A stretch of 64,000 nucleotides of DNA, from contig NZ_BMPF01000001.1 in NCBI RefSeq assembly GCF_014647455.2, forward strand, positions 930,001 through 994,000, read 5' to 3'. The translations under genes and the position numbers were made by a program. Source of the DNA: Halarchaeum grantii. GTDB lineage: Archaea > Halobacteriota > Halobacteria > Halobacteriales > Halobacteriaceae. Below, piece by piece: positions 1-8,324 of this stretch. Under the pieces are notes generated by a model that saw only the letters and a program-made list of their open reading frames with translations, made no database searches and had not been told where the DNA came from. The number at the start of each line of letters is the position of its first letter. The first letter of the stretch is position 1.

Positions 1-530
1 TCGCTGCTTCGGCGGTCACGACCTCGAAGGCGACGACCGCGAGGACGGCGGCGGTGACGTCGTTGACGACGCCCTCGGTTTCGAGGGAGGCACCGACGCG
101 GTCCCGAACCGGGACGACTTCGAGGATGGGGGTGATGACGGTCGGCCCCGTGGCGACGAGGAGCGCACCGATGAGGAACGCGACGTCCCACGGCTGGCCG
201 AGCAGGAAGCGCACGAGCATGGCGGTGCCGAGGAGCGCGACGGCCGCCCCGACGGTGACGAGTCGCAGCGTCTCGCGCGGTGCTTCCCGGAGCTTCTCTA
301 TTTTGAGGTGGAACGCGCCCTCGAAGACGATGATGGCGACGCTCAACCCGACGATACCGCCGAGCGCGCCACCGAAGAGCTCGCGGACGTTGAGCACTTG
401 CCCGACGCCGACACCCGCGAGGATAAGGAAGAGCACGCTCGGAACGCGCAATCGCGCTGCTACGAGCTGGGCGGCGACGCCCAGCACGAGGATGAGCGCG
501 ACGAATGTGATGAGTGGCGATGCAGACACG
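1..530 (-). CDS. CPA1-type Na+/H+ (cation:proton) antiporter, N-terminal part, cut by window edge
   Basis: Membrane antiporter that would exchange cations for protons across the cytoplasmic membrane. The 176 visible codons read as strongly hydrophobic helices. They include a glycine-rich segment (ILAGVGVGQ) and the family signature region GPTVITPILE followed by LETEGVVNDVTA, which resembles the conserved 'E-x-x-x-N-D' membrane motif of NhaP/CPA1 transporters. The start is taken as GTG at 528-530 because the hydrophobic sequence begins there and no ATG lies nearby in frame; a TATA-like element sits about 32 bases upstream. The C-terminus lies before base 1. Family assignment is good; ion specificity and any C-terminal TrkA domain cannot be seen. 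Confidence 0.85.
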
Positions 531-561
531 GGTTCCAGTAGGGGATTTTGGGGGGTAGGAC

Positions 562-569
562 GATAAATT
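562..569 (-). promoter_or_regulatory. TATA-like box for the antiporter gene
   Basis: On the minus strand the sequence reads AATTTATC in an otherwise GC-rich 158-base intergenic stretch, about 32 bases upstream of the proposed GTG. Spacing fits a short-leader haloarchaeal promoter. The rest of 531-698 shows nothing else. Confidence 0.4.
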
Positions 570-698
570 GGGGCGGTCGAGAGTAGGCAATTATTTCCGG
601 TAGTCGGGCCGCGTGCCGCTCAACCCGGCGCGAGCGTCGCGGGGCGGAGGGTCGGGGTCGCGTGCTCCGCGCGGCGCTCGAATCGCGCGTGGCGCGGC

Positions 699-1604
699 CT
701 ACGCCTCGTCGAGGTAGCGGAGGGCGCCCCGGACGTTCATCTTCGTCTCCTCCTCGGCCTTGTGCTCCGGCCAGACCGTACGAACGTCGGTGCGTTCGGC
801 GAAGTAGTCCGCGACCGCCTCGTCGGAGTCGAGTTCGGCGCGTTTCTCCTCGACGGCGCCCACCCATCGCGTGAGGACGTCCTCGTACTCGTTCAGGACG
901 CCGTCGACGTCCCCGGGCCCGGGCCCGAAGTGCGGGTAGAGGAGCACCTCGGGGTCGAGCACGCGGATCGTCTCCACGTCGTCGATGCAGGTCTCCAGAT
1001 CGAAGTTCGGCGGCGGACTCGTCTCCACGACGCGCCCGAGGTCGGGCACCCAGATGCCGGCGGCGTCCGCCGTGTGGACGAAGCCGTCGCGGTCGTCTTC
1101 GAGGACGACCTGATGGGGGGCGTGGCCGGGTGCGTGGTGCGCGGTGAGCGTCCGGTCGCCGAGGTCGATCTCGTCGCCGTCCGCGAGTTCGACGACGCGT
1201 TCCTCCGGGACGGGTTCCGGTTCGACGTAGTAGCGCCACTGGTCGCCGACGGCGCGCTTCGTCCCCTCGACGAGGCGCTCGGGGTCGACGAGGTGGCGCG
1301 CGCCGTACTCGTGGACGTAGACGTCCGCGTTCGGGCAGGCCGCCGCGAGGAAGCCCGCGCCGCCCGCGTGGTCGAGGTGGACGTGCGAGACGACGATGGC
1401 GGCGAGGTCCTCGCGCGCGACGCCGACCGCATCGAGGGCGGCGAGCACGCGCTCGTGGTGGGTGCCGATACCGGTGTCGAGGACCGCCGGGCGCTCGGAA
1501 TCAACGACGTAGACCGCGCCGTACGCGGCGGTGTCGTACATACCGGTGTCGACGTAGTGGACGTCGGTGCAGGAGTCGACCGCGAAGACGTCGCCGGGGG
1601 ACAT
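699..1604 (-). CDS. MBL-fold metallo-hydrolase (301 aa)
   Basis: Soluble zinc hydrolase of the metallo-beta-lactamase fold. The metal-binding motif HVHLDH is at residues 74-79, preceded by the beta-strand with Asp-Thr-Gly (VLDTGIGTHH). A HAPGHAPHQ segment follows near residue 160, then an Asp (HTADAAG), then PHFGPG carrying the last metal-ligand His. The roughly 85 residues after the fold are acidic and helical. This architecture is common in haloarchaeal glyoxalase-II-like or lactonase-like proteins; the substrate is unknown. The start ATG is at 1602-1604; a much longer open frame upstream on this strand is an antisense shadow of serS. It is divergent from serS with 111 bases between the two starts. 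Confidence 0.88.
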   Translation of the reverse strand: MSPGDVFAVDSCTDVHYVDTGMYDTAAYGAVYVVDSERPAVLDTGIGTHHERVLAALDAVGVAREDLAAIVVSHVHLDHAGGAGFLAAACPNADVYVHEYGARHLVDPERLVEGTKRAVGDQWRYYVEPEPVPEERVVELADGDEIDLGDRTLTAHHAPGHAPHQVVLEDDRDGFVHTADAAGIWVPDLGRVVETSPPPNFDLETCIDDVETIRVLDPEVLLYPHFGPGPGDVDGVLNEYEDVLTRWVGAVEEKRAELDSDEAVADYFAERTDVRTVWPEHKAEEETKMNVRGALRYLDEA

Positions 1605-1686
1605 GAGCGGAGGTTGCACGCCGGCGGCGAAAAACCTACGCCACGCGGGACGCCGAGCGCCGGGCGCTCGCGCCATCCCGTCACCG

Positions 1687-1690
1687 TTTT
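1687..1690 (+). promoter_or_regulatory. T-run core promoter element of serS
   Basis: CCGTTTTGCC ends 26 bases before the serS ATG, in the place of a TATA box of a leaderless gene. The same TTTT(G/C) element recurs at the same distance before several other genes in the window (see findings). Confidence 0.4.
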
Positions 1691-1715
1691 GCCCGCCGCC
1701 CGCGATTCCTCGAAC

Positions 1716-3095
1716 ATGCTCAGCCGGCAGTTCGTCCGGGAGAACCCCGAGGAGGTCCGCGACGCCCTCGCGAAGAAGGGCGTTGACGCCGACCTCGACC
1801 GGATTCTCGACGTGGACGAGGAGTGGCGCGAACTCAAGCGGAAAGGCGACGACCTCCGACACCAGCGAAACGAGGTCTCCTCGAAGATCGGCCGCCTCAA
1901 ACAGGAGGGCGAGGAGGAGGCGGCCCAGGGGGCCATCGAGCGCTCGCAGGAGCTCAAGAGCGAACTCGAGGCCGTCGAGGAGCGCGCGGACGAACTCGAG
2001 TCCGAACTCGAACGCCTCCTCCTGACGCTCCCGCAGCTCCCCGCCGACGACGTTCCCGTGGGCGCGGACGAGTCGGAGAACGTCGAGCGCCGCCGCGAGG
2101 GCTTCGACGACCTGCGCGACCTCCCCGAGGAGGTCACGCCCCACTACGACCTCGGCGAGGAGCTCGACGTCCTCGACTTCGAGCGCGGCGCGAAAGTCTC
2201 GGGTGGCGGGTTCTACTTCGCGAAGGGCGACGGCGCGAAACTCGAACACGCCCTCGTCCAGTTCATGCTCGACGTCCACCGCGAGCAGGGTTACTCCGAT
2301 ATATTCCCGCCGATTCCCGTGAACTCGAAGTCGATGGAGGGCACCGGCCAGTTCCCGAAGTTCGTCGAGGACGCCTACCGCATCGGCGACGTGAACGAGT
2401 CGGACTACGAGGACGACGACCTCTGGCTGCTCCCGACCGCCGAAGTCCCCGTGACGAACATGTACCGGGACGAGATCCTCCTCGACGACGACCTCCCGCT
2501 GAAGCATCAGGCTTACACGCCGAACTTCCGCCGGGAGGCCGGCGAGCACGGCACCGAGACGCGCGGCATCGTGCGCGTCCACCAGTTCAACAAGGTGGAG
2601 ATGGTGAACTTCGTGCGCCCCGAGGAGTCCGAAGAGCGCTTCGAGGGCCTCGTCGCGGAGGCCGAGGAGGTGCTGGAGCGCCTCGAACTCCCCTACCGCA
2701 TCCTCGAGATGTGTACGGGCGATCTGGGCTTCACGCAGGCAAAGAAGTACGACATCGAGGTGTGGGCGCCCGGTGACGACATGGAGGACGGCCCCGAGGA
2801 AGGCGGGCGCTGGCTCGAGGTCTCCTCCGTCTCGAACTTCGAGGCCTTCCAGGCCCGGCGCGCCGGCATCCGCTACCGGCCCGAGCGCCACGAGTCGGCC
2901 GAGCACCTCCACACGCTGAACGGGAGCGGCCTCGCCGTCCCGCGCATCGTCGTCGCCGTCCTCGAGTACTACCAGAACGAGGACGGCACGGTCGCCGTCC
3001 CCGAGGCGCTCCAGCCCTACATGGGCGGCCAGGAAGTCATCGAGGGCCACGAGAAGGTCGGCGAGTCCGCGCTCGGGAGCGGCGAGCGGGAGTAG
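1716..3095 (+). CDS. serS: Seryl-tRNA synthetase (459 aa)
   Basis: Class II aminoacyl-tRNA synthetase that charges tRNA-Ser (and tRNA-Sec where present) with serine in the cytoplasm. The N-terminal 110 residues form the expected antiparallel coiled-coil arm, rich in Glu and Arg with heptads, that grips the long variable arm of tRNA-Ser. The catalytic half contains class II motif 2 (NFRREAGEHGTETRGI-x-R-x-H-x-F-x-K) and motif 3 near the C-terminus (HTLNGSGLAVPRIV). Length matches the common bacterial-type SerRS, not the rare methanogen type. ATG at 1716 gives the family N-terminus (MLSRQFVRENPE). A tRNA-Ser substrate gene lies at 19.4 kb. Confidence 0.97.
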   Translation: MLSRQFVRENPEEVRDALAKKGVDADLDRILDVDEEWRELKRKGDDLRHQRNEVSSKIGRLKQEGEEEAAQGAIERSQELKSELEAVEERADELESELERLLLTLPQLPADDVPVGADESENVERRREGFDDLRDLPEEVTPHYDLGEELDVLDFERGAKVSGGGFYFAKGDGAKLEHALVQFMLDVHREQGYSDIFPPIPVNSKSMEGTGQFPKFVEDAYRIGDVNESDYEDDDLWLLPTAEVPVTNMYRDEILLDDDLPLKHQAYTPNFRREAGEHGTETRGIVRVHQFNKVEMVNFVRPEESEERFEGLVAEAEEVLERLELPYRILEMCTGDLGFTQAKKYDIEVWAPGDDMEDGPEEGGRWLEVSSVSNFEAFQARRAGIRYRPERHESAEHLHTLNGSGLAVPRIVVAVLEYYQNEDGTVAVPEALQPYMGGQEVIEGHEKVGESALGSGERE

Positions 3096-3215
3096 CGTCG
3101 CAACGAGCGCAGCGAGGCGTGGCGGGAACGCGAGCGGGGAGGATCGACCCGCGAGCGAGAGCCCCTGCGACCGAGTAGTCGGACTTTTGCCCGCTCGGAC
3201 CCTCCGCTAACGCGA

Positions 3216-3719
3216 ATGGACCTCCACGTCCGCTACGAGGGCGACGACGACCCGAAGAAGTGCACGGCGCGGAAGCTCGCGCGCTTCGACATGGCCGAGC
3301 TACACCGGTCGGCGCGCGCGACGCCGTTCGGGCTCGTCCTCAACCCGCACGCGGACACCGCGCTCTCGCCGGCGGACGCGGAGTACGAGACGCTCGTCGC
3401 GCTCGACTGCTCGTGGGAGACGGCCGGGCGGGCGATGTTCGAGATGGCGGGCGAGCACCGCGCGCTCCCCTTCCTCGTCGCCGCGAACCCCGTGAACTAC
3501 GGGAAGCCCTTCCAGCTCAACACGGTGGAGGCGTTCGCGGGCGCGCTCTGCATCCTCGGCGAGCGCGAGCACGCCGAGCGCGTGCTCTCGAAGTTCACGT
3601 GGGGGCACACCTTCCTCGAGCTGAACGAGGAGCCCCTCCGAAGGTACGCGGAATGCGCGGACTCCTCGGCGGTCGTCGACGTCCAACAGGAGTACCTCGA
3701 CGCGGGCGAGGACGCGTAG
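3216..3719 (+). CDS. tsr3: Tsr3-like rRNA aminocarboxypropyltransferase (DUF367), 167 aa
   Basis: SPOUT-like enzyme that transfers the 3-amino-3-carboxypropyl group of S-adenosylmethionine to a modified uridine of small-subunit rRNA; this is established for yeast Tsr3 and archaeal homologues are assigned by similarity. The sequence shows the family pattern: an N-terminal CTARKLARF segment, [15 protein letters not shown] near residue 45, LDCSWE near residue 70, [30 protein letters not shown] at about 93-122 (read here as separate conserved blocks), and [15 protein letters not shown]. Length is normal for the archaeal form. A TTTT element ends 28 bases before the ATG. It stands alone, downstream of serS. 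Confidence 0.9.
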   Translation: MDLHVRYEGDDDPKKCTARKLARFDMAELHRSARATPFGLVLNPHADTALSPADAEYETLVALDCSWETAGRAMFEMAGEHRALPFLVAANPVNYGKPFQLNTVEAFAGALCILGEREHAERVLSKFTWGHTFLELNEEPLRRYAECADSSAVVDVQQEYLDAGEDA

Positions 3720-3774
3720 AGCGCGGCCGCTGTGGAGCGGGAGAGTGGTCGTGGAGGAAAAGGCGGTGCCGGCC

Positions 3775-3921
3775 TCAGGTCGCGCGGCGTTCGCGGGCCT
3801 TCGGGCGGAGGTTGTTGTAGCCGCACTTGCGGCAGTGGTCGGCTTCCTTGGGGTTGCGCGCGTTACAGCGCATGCAGACCTGCTTGTCGAGAAGCCGGTC
3901 CTCGATGGATTGCTCGGACAT
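3775..3921 (-). CDS. rpl40e: 50S ribosomal protein L40e (48 aa)
   Basis: Small zinc-binding protein of the large ribosomal subunit. The 48-residue product carries four cysteines in two CxxC pairs (CMRCNARN and CRKCGYNN) and a basic C-terminus ([10 protein letters not shown]), exactly the archaeal L40e pattern. In eukaryotes the same domain is fused to ubiquitin; here it is free, as usual in archaea. ATG at 3919-3921; a TATA-like CTTAACC lies 24 bases upstream on the minus strand, suggesting a leaderless transcript. The gene is too short to be prominent in an ORF search but is clear by sequence. Confidence 0.95.
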   Translation of the reverse strand: MSEQSIEDRLLDKQVCMRCNARNPKEADHCRKCGYNNLRPKARERRAT

Positions 3922-3944
3922 ACCCCTGAAATCGACGTGCAGGC

Positions 3945-3951
3945 GGTTAAG
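3945..3951 (-). promoter_or_regulatory. TATA-like box of rpl40e
   Basis: Minus-strand CTTAACC, within a short AT-richer stretch (TTCTAAAACCTTAACC), placed 24 bases before the L40e ATG. Confidence 0.45.
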
Positions 3952-3968
3952 GTTTTAGAAACGCGCGT

Positions 3969-4580
3969 CTACTCGTCCGGGTACTTCGGCTCGAACTGCT
4001 CGGCGCGCGCGAGCGCCGTCTCCACGACGTCCCGAACGTCGCCGTGGTAGGTGTCGCCGTGGCCCGCGTACATGTGCTCGACGCCGTCGGGCATGCGTCC
4101 GAGGAGGCGCTCGATGCTCTCGACGAGGTCCGAGCGGGACTGGCCGGGCATGTCGGTGCGCCCGAAGCTCCCGTAGGCGAACGCGCCGTCGTCGTGGACG
4201 ACGACGTCCCCGGAGAAGAGCGTCGACTCGGAGACGAACGCGAGGTGGTCGTCAGCGTGCCCGGGCGTGTGGACGGCGTCGAACGTCTCGTCGCCGATGG
4301 CGACCGTATCGCCGTCCGCGAGCGCGTGGGTTCGGCGCGGGTGGTCGGCGTACGCGTGGACGTCGGGGTCGAACGCCTCGCAGACGGCGTCGAGTTCCTC
4401 GACGTGGTCGCCGTGCTGGTGGGTGAGCACGACGGCGTCGAGCGTCTCGGTGTGCTCGGCGACGACGTCCGCGACGCCCGCCATCGCGCCCGCGTCGACG
4501 AGGACGTCGCGCTCCCCCAGTGCGAGGTAGGCGTTACACGTGAACGATTCGGCCTCCGCTGTGACTTCCTCGACCCGCAT
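3969..4580 (-). CDS. MBL-fold metallo-hydrolase, glyoxalase II-like (203 aa)
   Basis: Compact metallo-beta-lactamase-fold hydrolase. All family ligands are visible: HQHGDH at residues 54-59, His in HTPGHADDH, Asp in FSGDVVV, and a late His in MYAGHGDTYHGD. This resembles glyoxalase II (hydroxyacylglutathione-hydrolase-like) proteins, which in haloarchaea must use another thiol since glutathione is absent; the true substrate is unknown. The start is ATG at 4578-4580, placed 21 bases from a good ATTTAAA TATA box; a GTG two codons earlier is possible. Divergent from the next gene, with 69 bases between starts that hold both promoters. Confidence 0.88.
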   Translation of the reverse strand: MRVEEVTAEAESFTCNAYLALGERDVLVDAGAMAGVADVVAEHTETLDAVVLTHQHGDHVEELDAVCEAFDPDVHAYADHPRRTHALADGDTVAIGDETFDAVHTPGHADDHLAFVSESTLFSGDVVVHDDGAFAYGSFGRTDMPGQSRSDLVESIERLLGRMPDGVEHMYAGHGDTYHGDVRDVVETALARAEQFEPKYPDE

Positions 4581-4600
4581 ACGCACACCTACACGGCCCG

Positions 4601-4610
4601 ATTTTAAATA
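4601..4610 (-). promoter_or_regulatory. TATA box of the glyoxalase-like MBL gene
   Basis: Minus-strand TATTTAAAAT, the only AT-rich block in the divergent spacer, 21 bases from the ATG at 4580. Confidence 0.6.
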
Positions 4611-4649
4611 GGCGGTTCCTTTTTGAAGCCGAGACCCTTAGGGATAGTC

Positions 4650-4826
4650 ATGGGCTTTGGTAGCTACGACGAATCCGAGCAGGAGCGTCAGCAACTCGAC
4701 TCCGCCGGCGACGACGGGGAAGGCGTCGAGACGGAGCAGAACGCCCACGAGGGTGAAGTCGAATACGAGATCGACGCAAGCAACGACGAACTCCTCGACA
4801 AACTCCAGGACATCAAGGGCGAGTAA
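4650..4826 (+). CDS. DUF5786-type small acidic haloarchaeal protein (58 aa)
   Basis: Very acidic 58-residue protein with no predicted membrane segment. It opens with MGFGSYDESEQE and ends with a conserved block, NDELLDKLQDIKG, which matches my memory of the haloarchaeal DUF5786 family. Function is unknown. The ATG at 4650 lies 26 bases after a T5 run, fitting a leaderless start; a longer frame beginning at 4623 is less likely. The TAA is followed after one base by the GTG of the DUF99 gene, so the two are almost certainly co-transcribed and perhaps translationally coupled. Confidence 0.85.
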   Translation: MGFGSYDESEQERQQLDSAGDDGEGVETEQNAHEGEVEYEIDASNDELLDKLQDIKGE

Positions 4827-4827
4827 G

Positions 4828-5391
4828 GTGAAGTCGGGTGCCCGTGCGCTCGGGGTCGCCGAATCCTACGCCCCGGACGCCGAGCGCAGCACGCTCGCGG
4901 GCGCCGTCGTCCGCGCCGACCGCGTCGTCGACGACTTCTGTTTTCGCTCCGCCACGGTCGGCGGAACCGACGTGACCGAGGCCGCGATCGACATCTGGGA
5001 GTCGCTCGACCGCCCGGACGTCCGCTACGTCCTCGTCGCGGGCGTCGCGCTCGCGTGGTACAACGTCCTCGACCTCGGGCGCCTCCACGACGCCGTCGAG
5101 CGCCCCGTGGTGGCGGTGAGCTTCGAGGCGAGCGGCGGCCTCGAAGCGGCCATCGAGCGCGAGTTCGCGGGGGACGCGCGGGACGCGCGCCTCGCCGCCT
5201 ACCGCGCGCTCCCCGAGCGCCACGCGCTCGACGTCGGCGGCGACACGGTCTACGTCCGGTCGGTCGGCTGCGACGACCCGGACGCCGTCGTCCGCGCGTA
5301 CACGCCGGAGGGCGGCCGCCCCGAGCCGCTACGGGTCGCCCGCGAGGCCGCACGCGCCGCCGACGACTACCGGCGAACCCCGGACGCTTAA
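4828..5391 (+). CDS. DUF99 family protein, endonuclease V-like fold (187 aa)
   Basis: Member of the archaeal DUF99 family, which is structurally related to endonuclease V/RNase H-like nucleases; activity is not established. Typical blocks are seen: VAESYAPD near the N-terminus, a central AGVALAWYNVLDLGRLHD segment, then RPVVAVSFE. The central Asp residues could correspond to the nuclease metal site, but this cannot be proven by eye. GTG start at 4828, one base after the stop of the DUF5786 gene. A conserved haloarchaeal link of a DUF99 nuclease-like protein with an acidic peptide would suggest a nucleic-acid maintenance role; the DNA-repair gene udg follows 24 bases later. Confidence 0.82.
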   Translation: MKSGARALGVAESYAPDAERSTLAGAVVRADRVVDDFCFRSATVGGTDVTEAAIDIWESLDRPDVRYVLVAGVALAWYNVLDLGRLHDAVERPVVAVSFEASGGLEAAIEREFAGDARDARLAAYRALPERHALDVGGDTVYVRSVGCDDPDAVVRAYTPEGGRPEPLRVAREAARAADDYRRTPDA

Positions 5392-5415
5392 CGTCCGCGA
5401 CGCCGACGCTCGGGT

Positions 5416-6012
5416 ATGAGCGAGAGCGAGAACACGACCGGGCTCTGCGTCGAGGGCTGTGAGGAGTGCCCCGACCTCGTCGCCTCCCGGAGCCGAATCG
5501 TGAACGGCGTCGGCCCCGCCGATGCGGACGTCGTCTTCGTCGGCGAGGGCCCGGGCGCGAACGAGGACGAGCAGGGCGAGCCGTTCGTCGGGCGCAGCGG
5601 CGACGTCCTGAACGCCGCGCTCGCCGACCACGGCCTCAGCAGGGGTGACGTCCGCATCACGAACTGCGTACGCTGTCGGCCGCCCGAGAACCGCGACCCC
5701 ACGGACGCGGAGCTCGCGAACTGCCGGCCGTACCTCGACGCGGAACTCGAAGCCGTCGCCCCGGACGTCGTCGTCGCGCTCGGGAAGGTGCCCGCCCAGC
5801 ACCTCCTCGGCCGCGACGTCGCCGTCACGAAGGAGGCCGGGACGATAGAGACGGTCGCGGTCGGCGACGCGCGCCTCGACGTCCTCATCTGCGTGCATCC
5901 CGCCGCGACGCTCTACGACCGCTCGCAGGAGGACACCTTCGAGTCGGCCATCGAGAAAGTCGCCACCATCGTCGGCGCCGAGGGCGGGCAGTCCAGCCTC
6001 GGCGACTTCTAG
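5416..6012 (+). CDS. udg: Uracil-DNA glycosylase, family 4 (Fe-S type), 198 aa
   Basis: Removes uracil from DNA as the first step of base-excision repair. It belongs to family 4, which carries a 4Fe-4S cluster: CEEC (C15, C18) and, further on, C87 and C103 have the expected spacing (C84 is an extra cysteine). Catalytic motif 1 is GEGPGANEDEQGEPFVGRSG at 43-62, and the second active-site loop is VHPAATLYD near residue 160. Length is typical. ATG at 5416 follows the DUF99 stop by 24 bases, with TTAA about 26 bases before the ATG, so it may have its own promoter within the DUF99 end. High-GC halophiles keep this enzyme to counter cytosine deamination. Confidence 0.95.
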   Translation: MSESENTTGLCVEGCEECPDLVASRSRIVNGVGPADADVVFVGEGPGANEDEQGEPFVGRSGDVLNAALADHGLSRGDVRITNCVRCRPPENRDPTDAELANCRPYLDAELEAVAPDVVVALGKVPAQHLLGRDVAVTKEAGTIETVAVGDARLDVLICVHPAATLYDRSQEDTFESAIEKVATIVGAEGGQSSLGDF

Positions 6013-6017
6013 GCGGT

Positions 6018-6962
6018 CTATCGCTCCCCGGGGTCCTTCTCGTAGGCCCGGAGGCGCTCGTACTCCTCGCGCGTGATGCGCAGCACCGTGCCGTGCTTGA
6101 AGCCGTACGGGAAGGCGAACTCGTCGTCGGCGCGCTCGAACGCCGAGTCGAGGGAGTCCGCGACGAACGGTACGTAGCCCTGCGTCTCCGGGTCGCCGCC
6201 GAAGTAATCGAGGAAGAGACACCAGCGGCCGTCGTCGAGGCGGAACGCCGTCGGCGCCTCGTAGCGCGCGCCGTCCAAGCCCGCCATCGTCCGGTCGAAC
6301 GCGGGGACGCGCGTGAACGGCCCCGTCGGGCGCTCGCTCTCCAAGAGGACGATGCCCGTCGGGTTCGACTGGCTCTTCGCGAAGCAGTAGTAGGTGCCGT
6401 CCTCCTCGTACATCGCGGAGTCGATGACGCCGCCGTCCGGGTTCCGGTAGAGGAGCTCGGGGTCGGAGAACGACTCGAAGTCCTCGGTGCGCGCGTAGTA
6501 GAGCGCCATCTCCTCGTAGTCGTCGTCTTCGTGCGAGGACGACCAGTGGACGACGTAGTCGCCGTTCTCGCGGTCGTAGGTGATGTCGGGCGCCCAGAGG
6601 CAGCCGAACCGGCCGTCGCCGAGTTCGACCATGCGCTGCTCCGACCACGCCACGAGGTCCGCGGACTCCCAGAGGGCGAGCGCGTCGCTCCCGTTCCGGG
6701 TTATCTCCTCCCACGAGCCGTCGTACTGGTTCACCATCCCGTAGGAGAGGCTGAGGTCCGTCCCCATGATGACGAAGCGGCCGTCGTCGGTCCGCGTGAT
6801 CGTGCAGTCGCGCACGCCCTTGTCGCCGTGATAGCTCCAGAGGACCGGGTCGCCGCCGTTCACCGGCTCCCAGTTGAAGCCGTCCTCGCTGACTCCGAAG
6901 TACACCTGTTCCCCGTCCGGCGTCCGCGTCTCGCGGAAGTGAACGAACAAGTACGCCGCCAT
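6018..6962 (-). CDS. Glycoside hydrolase family 43-like protein, cytoplasmic (314 aa)
   Basis: Five-bladed beta-propeller family of arabinosidases and xylosidases. Visible family blocks: VRDCTITRTDDGRFVIMGTD near residue 60 (the Asp would be the general base), CLWAPDITYDRENGDYVVHW near 125, GVIDSAMYEEDGTYY (second Asp) near 185, and ARYEAPTAFRLDDGRW (Glu, general acid). All three catalytic carboxylates therefore seem present. There is no signal peptide or membrane anchor, so it is probably cytoplasmic, unusual for a plant-polymer enzyme; it may act on imported oligosaccharides. No transporter or sugar gene is adjacent. The family is mostly bacterial, so transfer is plausible. Start is ATG at 6960-6962. 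Confidence 0.82.
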   Translation of the reverse strand: MAAYLFVHFRETRTPDGEQVYFGVSEDGFNWEPVNGGDPVLWSYHGDKGVRDCTITRTDDGRFVIMGTDLSLSYGMVNQYDGSWEEITRNGSDALALWESADLVAWSEQRMVELGDGRFGCLWAPDITYDRENGDYVVHWSSSHEDDDYEEMALYYARTEDFESFSDPELLYRNPDGGVIDSAMYEEDGTYYCFAKSQSNPTGIVLLESERPTGPFTRVPAFDRTMAGLDGARYEAPTAFRLDDGRWCLFLDYFGGDPETQGYVPFVADSLDSAFERADDEFAFPYGFKHGTVLRITREEYERLRAYEKDPGER

Positions 6963-7084
6963 ACGGTGGCCTCGTCGGGCGGCGTCGTATCGGTTTCGTT
7001 TCCTCCTGAACGTTCGGGATGGATTTGTGAGGGCGCGTCGGCGACAGGGAAACCGACTTGGTTCGCCGTCCCCCACCGTTCCGT

Positions 7085-7744
7085 ATGAGCACGCAGTCCT
7101 CCCGCGAGACGGTGGCGGACGTCGTCGTCGTGGACTACGGCCTCGGGAACCTTCGGAGCGTGACGCGCGGCCTCGAGCGCGCCGGCGCGCACGTCGCGGT
7201 GTCGGACGACCCCGACGACCTCGACGACGCGGACGGCGTCGTCCTCCCCGGCGTCGGCGCGTTCGGCGACGGCATGGAGAACGCCGGCCCCTTCAGGGAC
7301 GCCCTCGACGAAGTCGCGGCCTCGGAGACGCCGCTCTTCGGCATCTGCCTCGGGATGCAGATGCTCCTCGACACGAGTGAGGAGGCCGACCGCGAGGGCC
7401 AGGGCGACGTGGACGGCCTCGGACTCGTTCCGGGGACGAACGTCCGCTTCGACGACCCCGCCCTGAAGGTCCCGCACATGGGGTGGAACGAGCTCCACGT
7501 CGAGCGCGAGCACCCGCTCGTCGCGGGCGTCGACGGCGAGTACGCCTACTTCGTCCACTCCTACTACGCCGACCCCGACGACGACGGCCACGTCGTCGCC
7601 ACCACCGACTACGGCGCCGACTTCCCGTCCATCGTCGCGAACGACGACGGCACCGTCTTCGGCACCCAGTTTCACCCCGAGAAGTCCGGGGAGACCGGCC
7701 TGCGCATCCTCCGGAACTTCGTCGACCTCTGCGCGGAGTCCTAG
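7085..7744 (+). CDS. hisH: Imidazole glycerol phosphate synthase, glutamine amidotransferase subunit (219 aa)
   Basis: Glutaminase subunit that feeds ammonia to HisF in step five of histidine biosynthesis, also yielding the purine intermediate AICAR. Class I amidotransferase features are clear: VVDYGLGNLRSV at 15-26, LPGVGAFGDGM at 54-64, nucleophile Cys88 in FGICLGMQ, and His197/Glu199 in TQFHPEKSG. Length is normal with about ten extra N-terminal residues. HisF is not nearby, so the his genes are scattered as in other haloarchaea. The stop overlaps the stop of the convergent lipoprotein gene by four bases. Confidence 0.96.
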   Translation: MSTQSSRETVADVVVVDYGLGNLRSVTRGLERAGAHVAVSDDPDDLDDADGVVLPGVGAFGDGMENAGPFRDALDEVAASETPLFGICLGMQMLLDTSEEADREGQGDVDGLGLVPGTNVRFDDPALKVPHMGWNELHVEREHPLVAGVDGEYAYFVHSYYADPDDDGHVVATTDYGADFPSIVANDDGTVFGTQFHPEKSGETGLRILRNFVDLCAES

Positions 7745-8301
7745 CGGAGGCGCACGGCGTCGACGTATCTCCTTACCTCGGCCTCCCAGACGACCGAGAT
7801 ACCGACGGCGACGAGGCCGTCGGTCGCCGACTCGACCGGATACTCGTAGGTCCGCCAGCCGCCGTGGTCCTCGACGGCCCGCGTGGTGTCGAAGGCGCTC
7901 TCGGTGAGCGGGCGCTCCGGGCCGGCGTACGCGGCCACCTTCGTGATGGTGTTGAACGACTCCTCGGGGCTCCAGACGTCGACGGCGAGCGTGTCGGCGT
8001 CGGAGAGGTCGGTGGTCTGTGCCACCCAGAGCGTCCCGTCGTCCTGCCGACCGTCGATGAAGAACGACGCGGCGCGCGACCCCTCGCTCGCCTGCTCGTC
8101 CGAAACCGTGACCGCCGAGGCGACGGGTGCGCCCGTGTTCGGGTCGGTCGGGAGCTCGCGCCCGCGCTCCCATCCCGCGAGGCCGCTCTCGAAGCCCCCG
8201 TTCGCCAGCCCCGCCGTCGTCGGCGCGCTACAGCCAGCGAGCGTCGTGAGGCCGGCGGTCGCGAGCGCGCCCGCCGTCGCGAGGAACGAACGTCGATGCA
8301 C
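7741..8301 (-). CDS. Tat-exported lipoprotein, unknown function (186 aa)
   Basis: The N-terminus HRRSFLATAGALATAGLTTLAGC has a twin-arginine motif, a hydrophobic stretch and a lipobox (LAGC), so the product is likely folded before export and anchored by a lipid on the outer face of the membrane. The mature part (NGGFESGLAGWERG...) resembles a carbohydrate-binding/jelly-roll domain that begins with the common 'N-G-x-F-E-x-G-x-x-x-W' pattern. It could bind sugars, but no catalytic residues are recognisable. GTG at 8299-8301 gives a proper signal peptide; a TTG at 8328 would add nine residues and overlap the VWA stop. It closes the minus-strand run MoxR-VWA-lipoprotein. Confidence 0.75.
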   Translation of the reverse strand: MHRRSFLATAGALATAGLTTLAGCSAPTTAGLANGGFESGLAGWERGRELPTDPNTGAPVASAVTVSDEQASEGSRAASFFIDGRQDDGTLWVAQTTDLSDADTLAVDVWSPEESFNTITKVAAYAGPERPLTESAFDTTRAVEDHGGWRTYEYPVESATDGLVAVGISVVWEAEVRRYVDAVRLR

Positions 8302-8324
8302 GTCGGGGCCGTCGCGCGCCACCC

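Noticed and set aside
762-1715. Long plus-strand open frame extending serS upstream
   Set aside because: It is antisense to the MBL gene and arises from high-GC codon bias; homology and promoter place the serS ATG at 1716.
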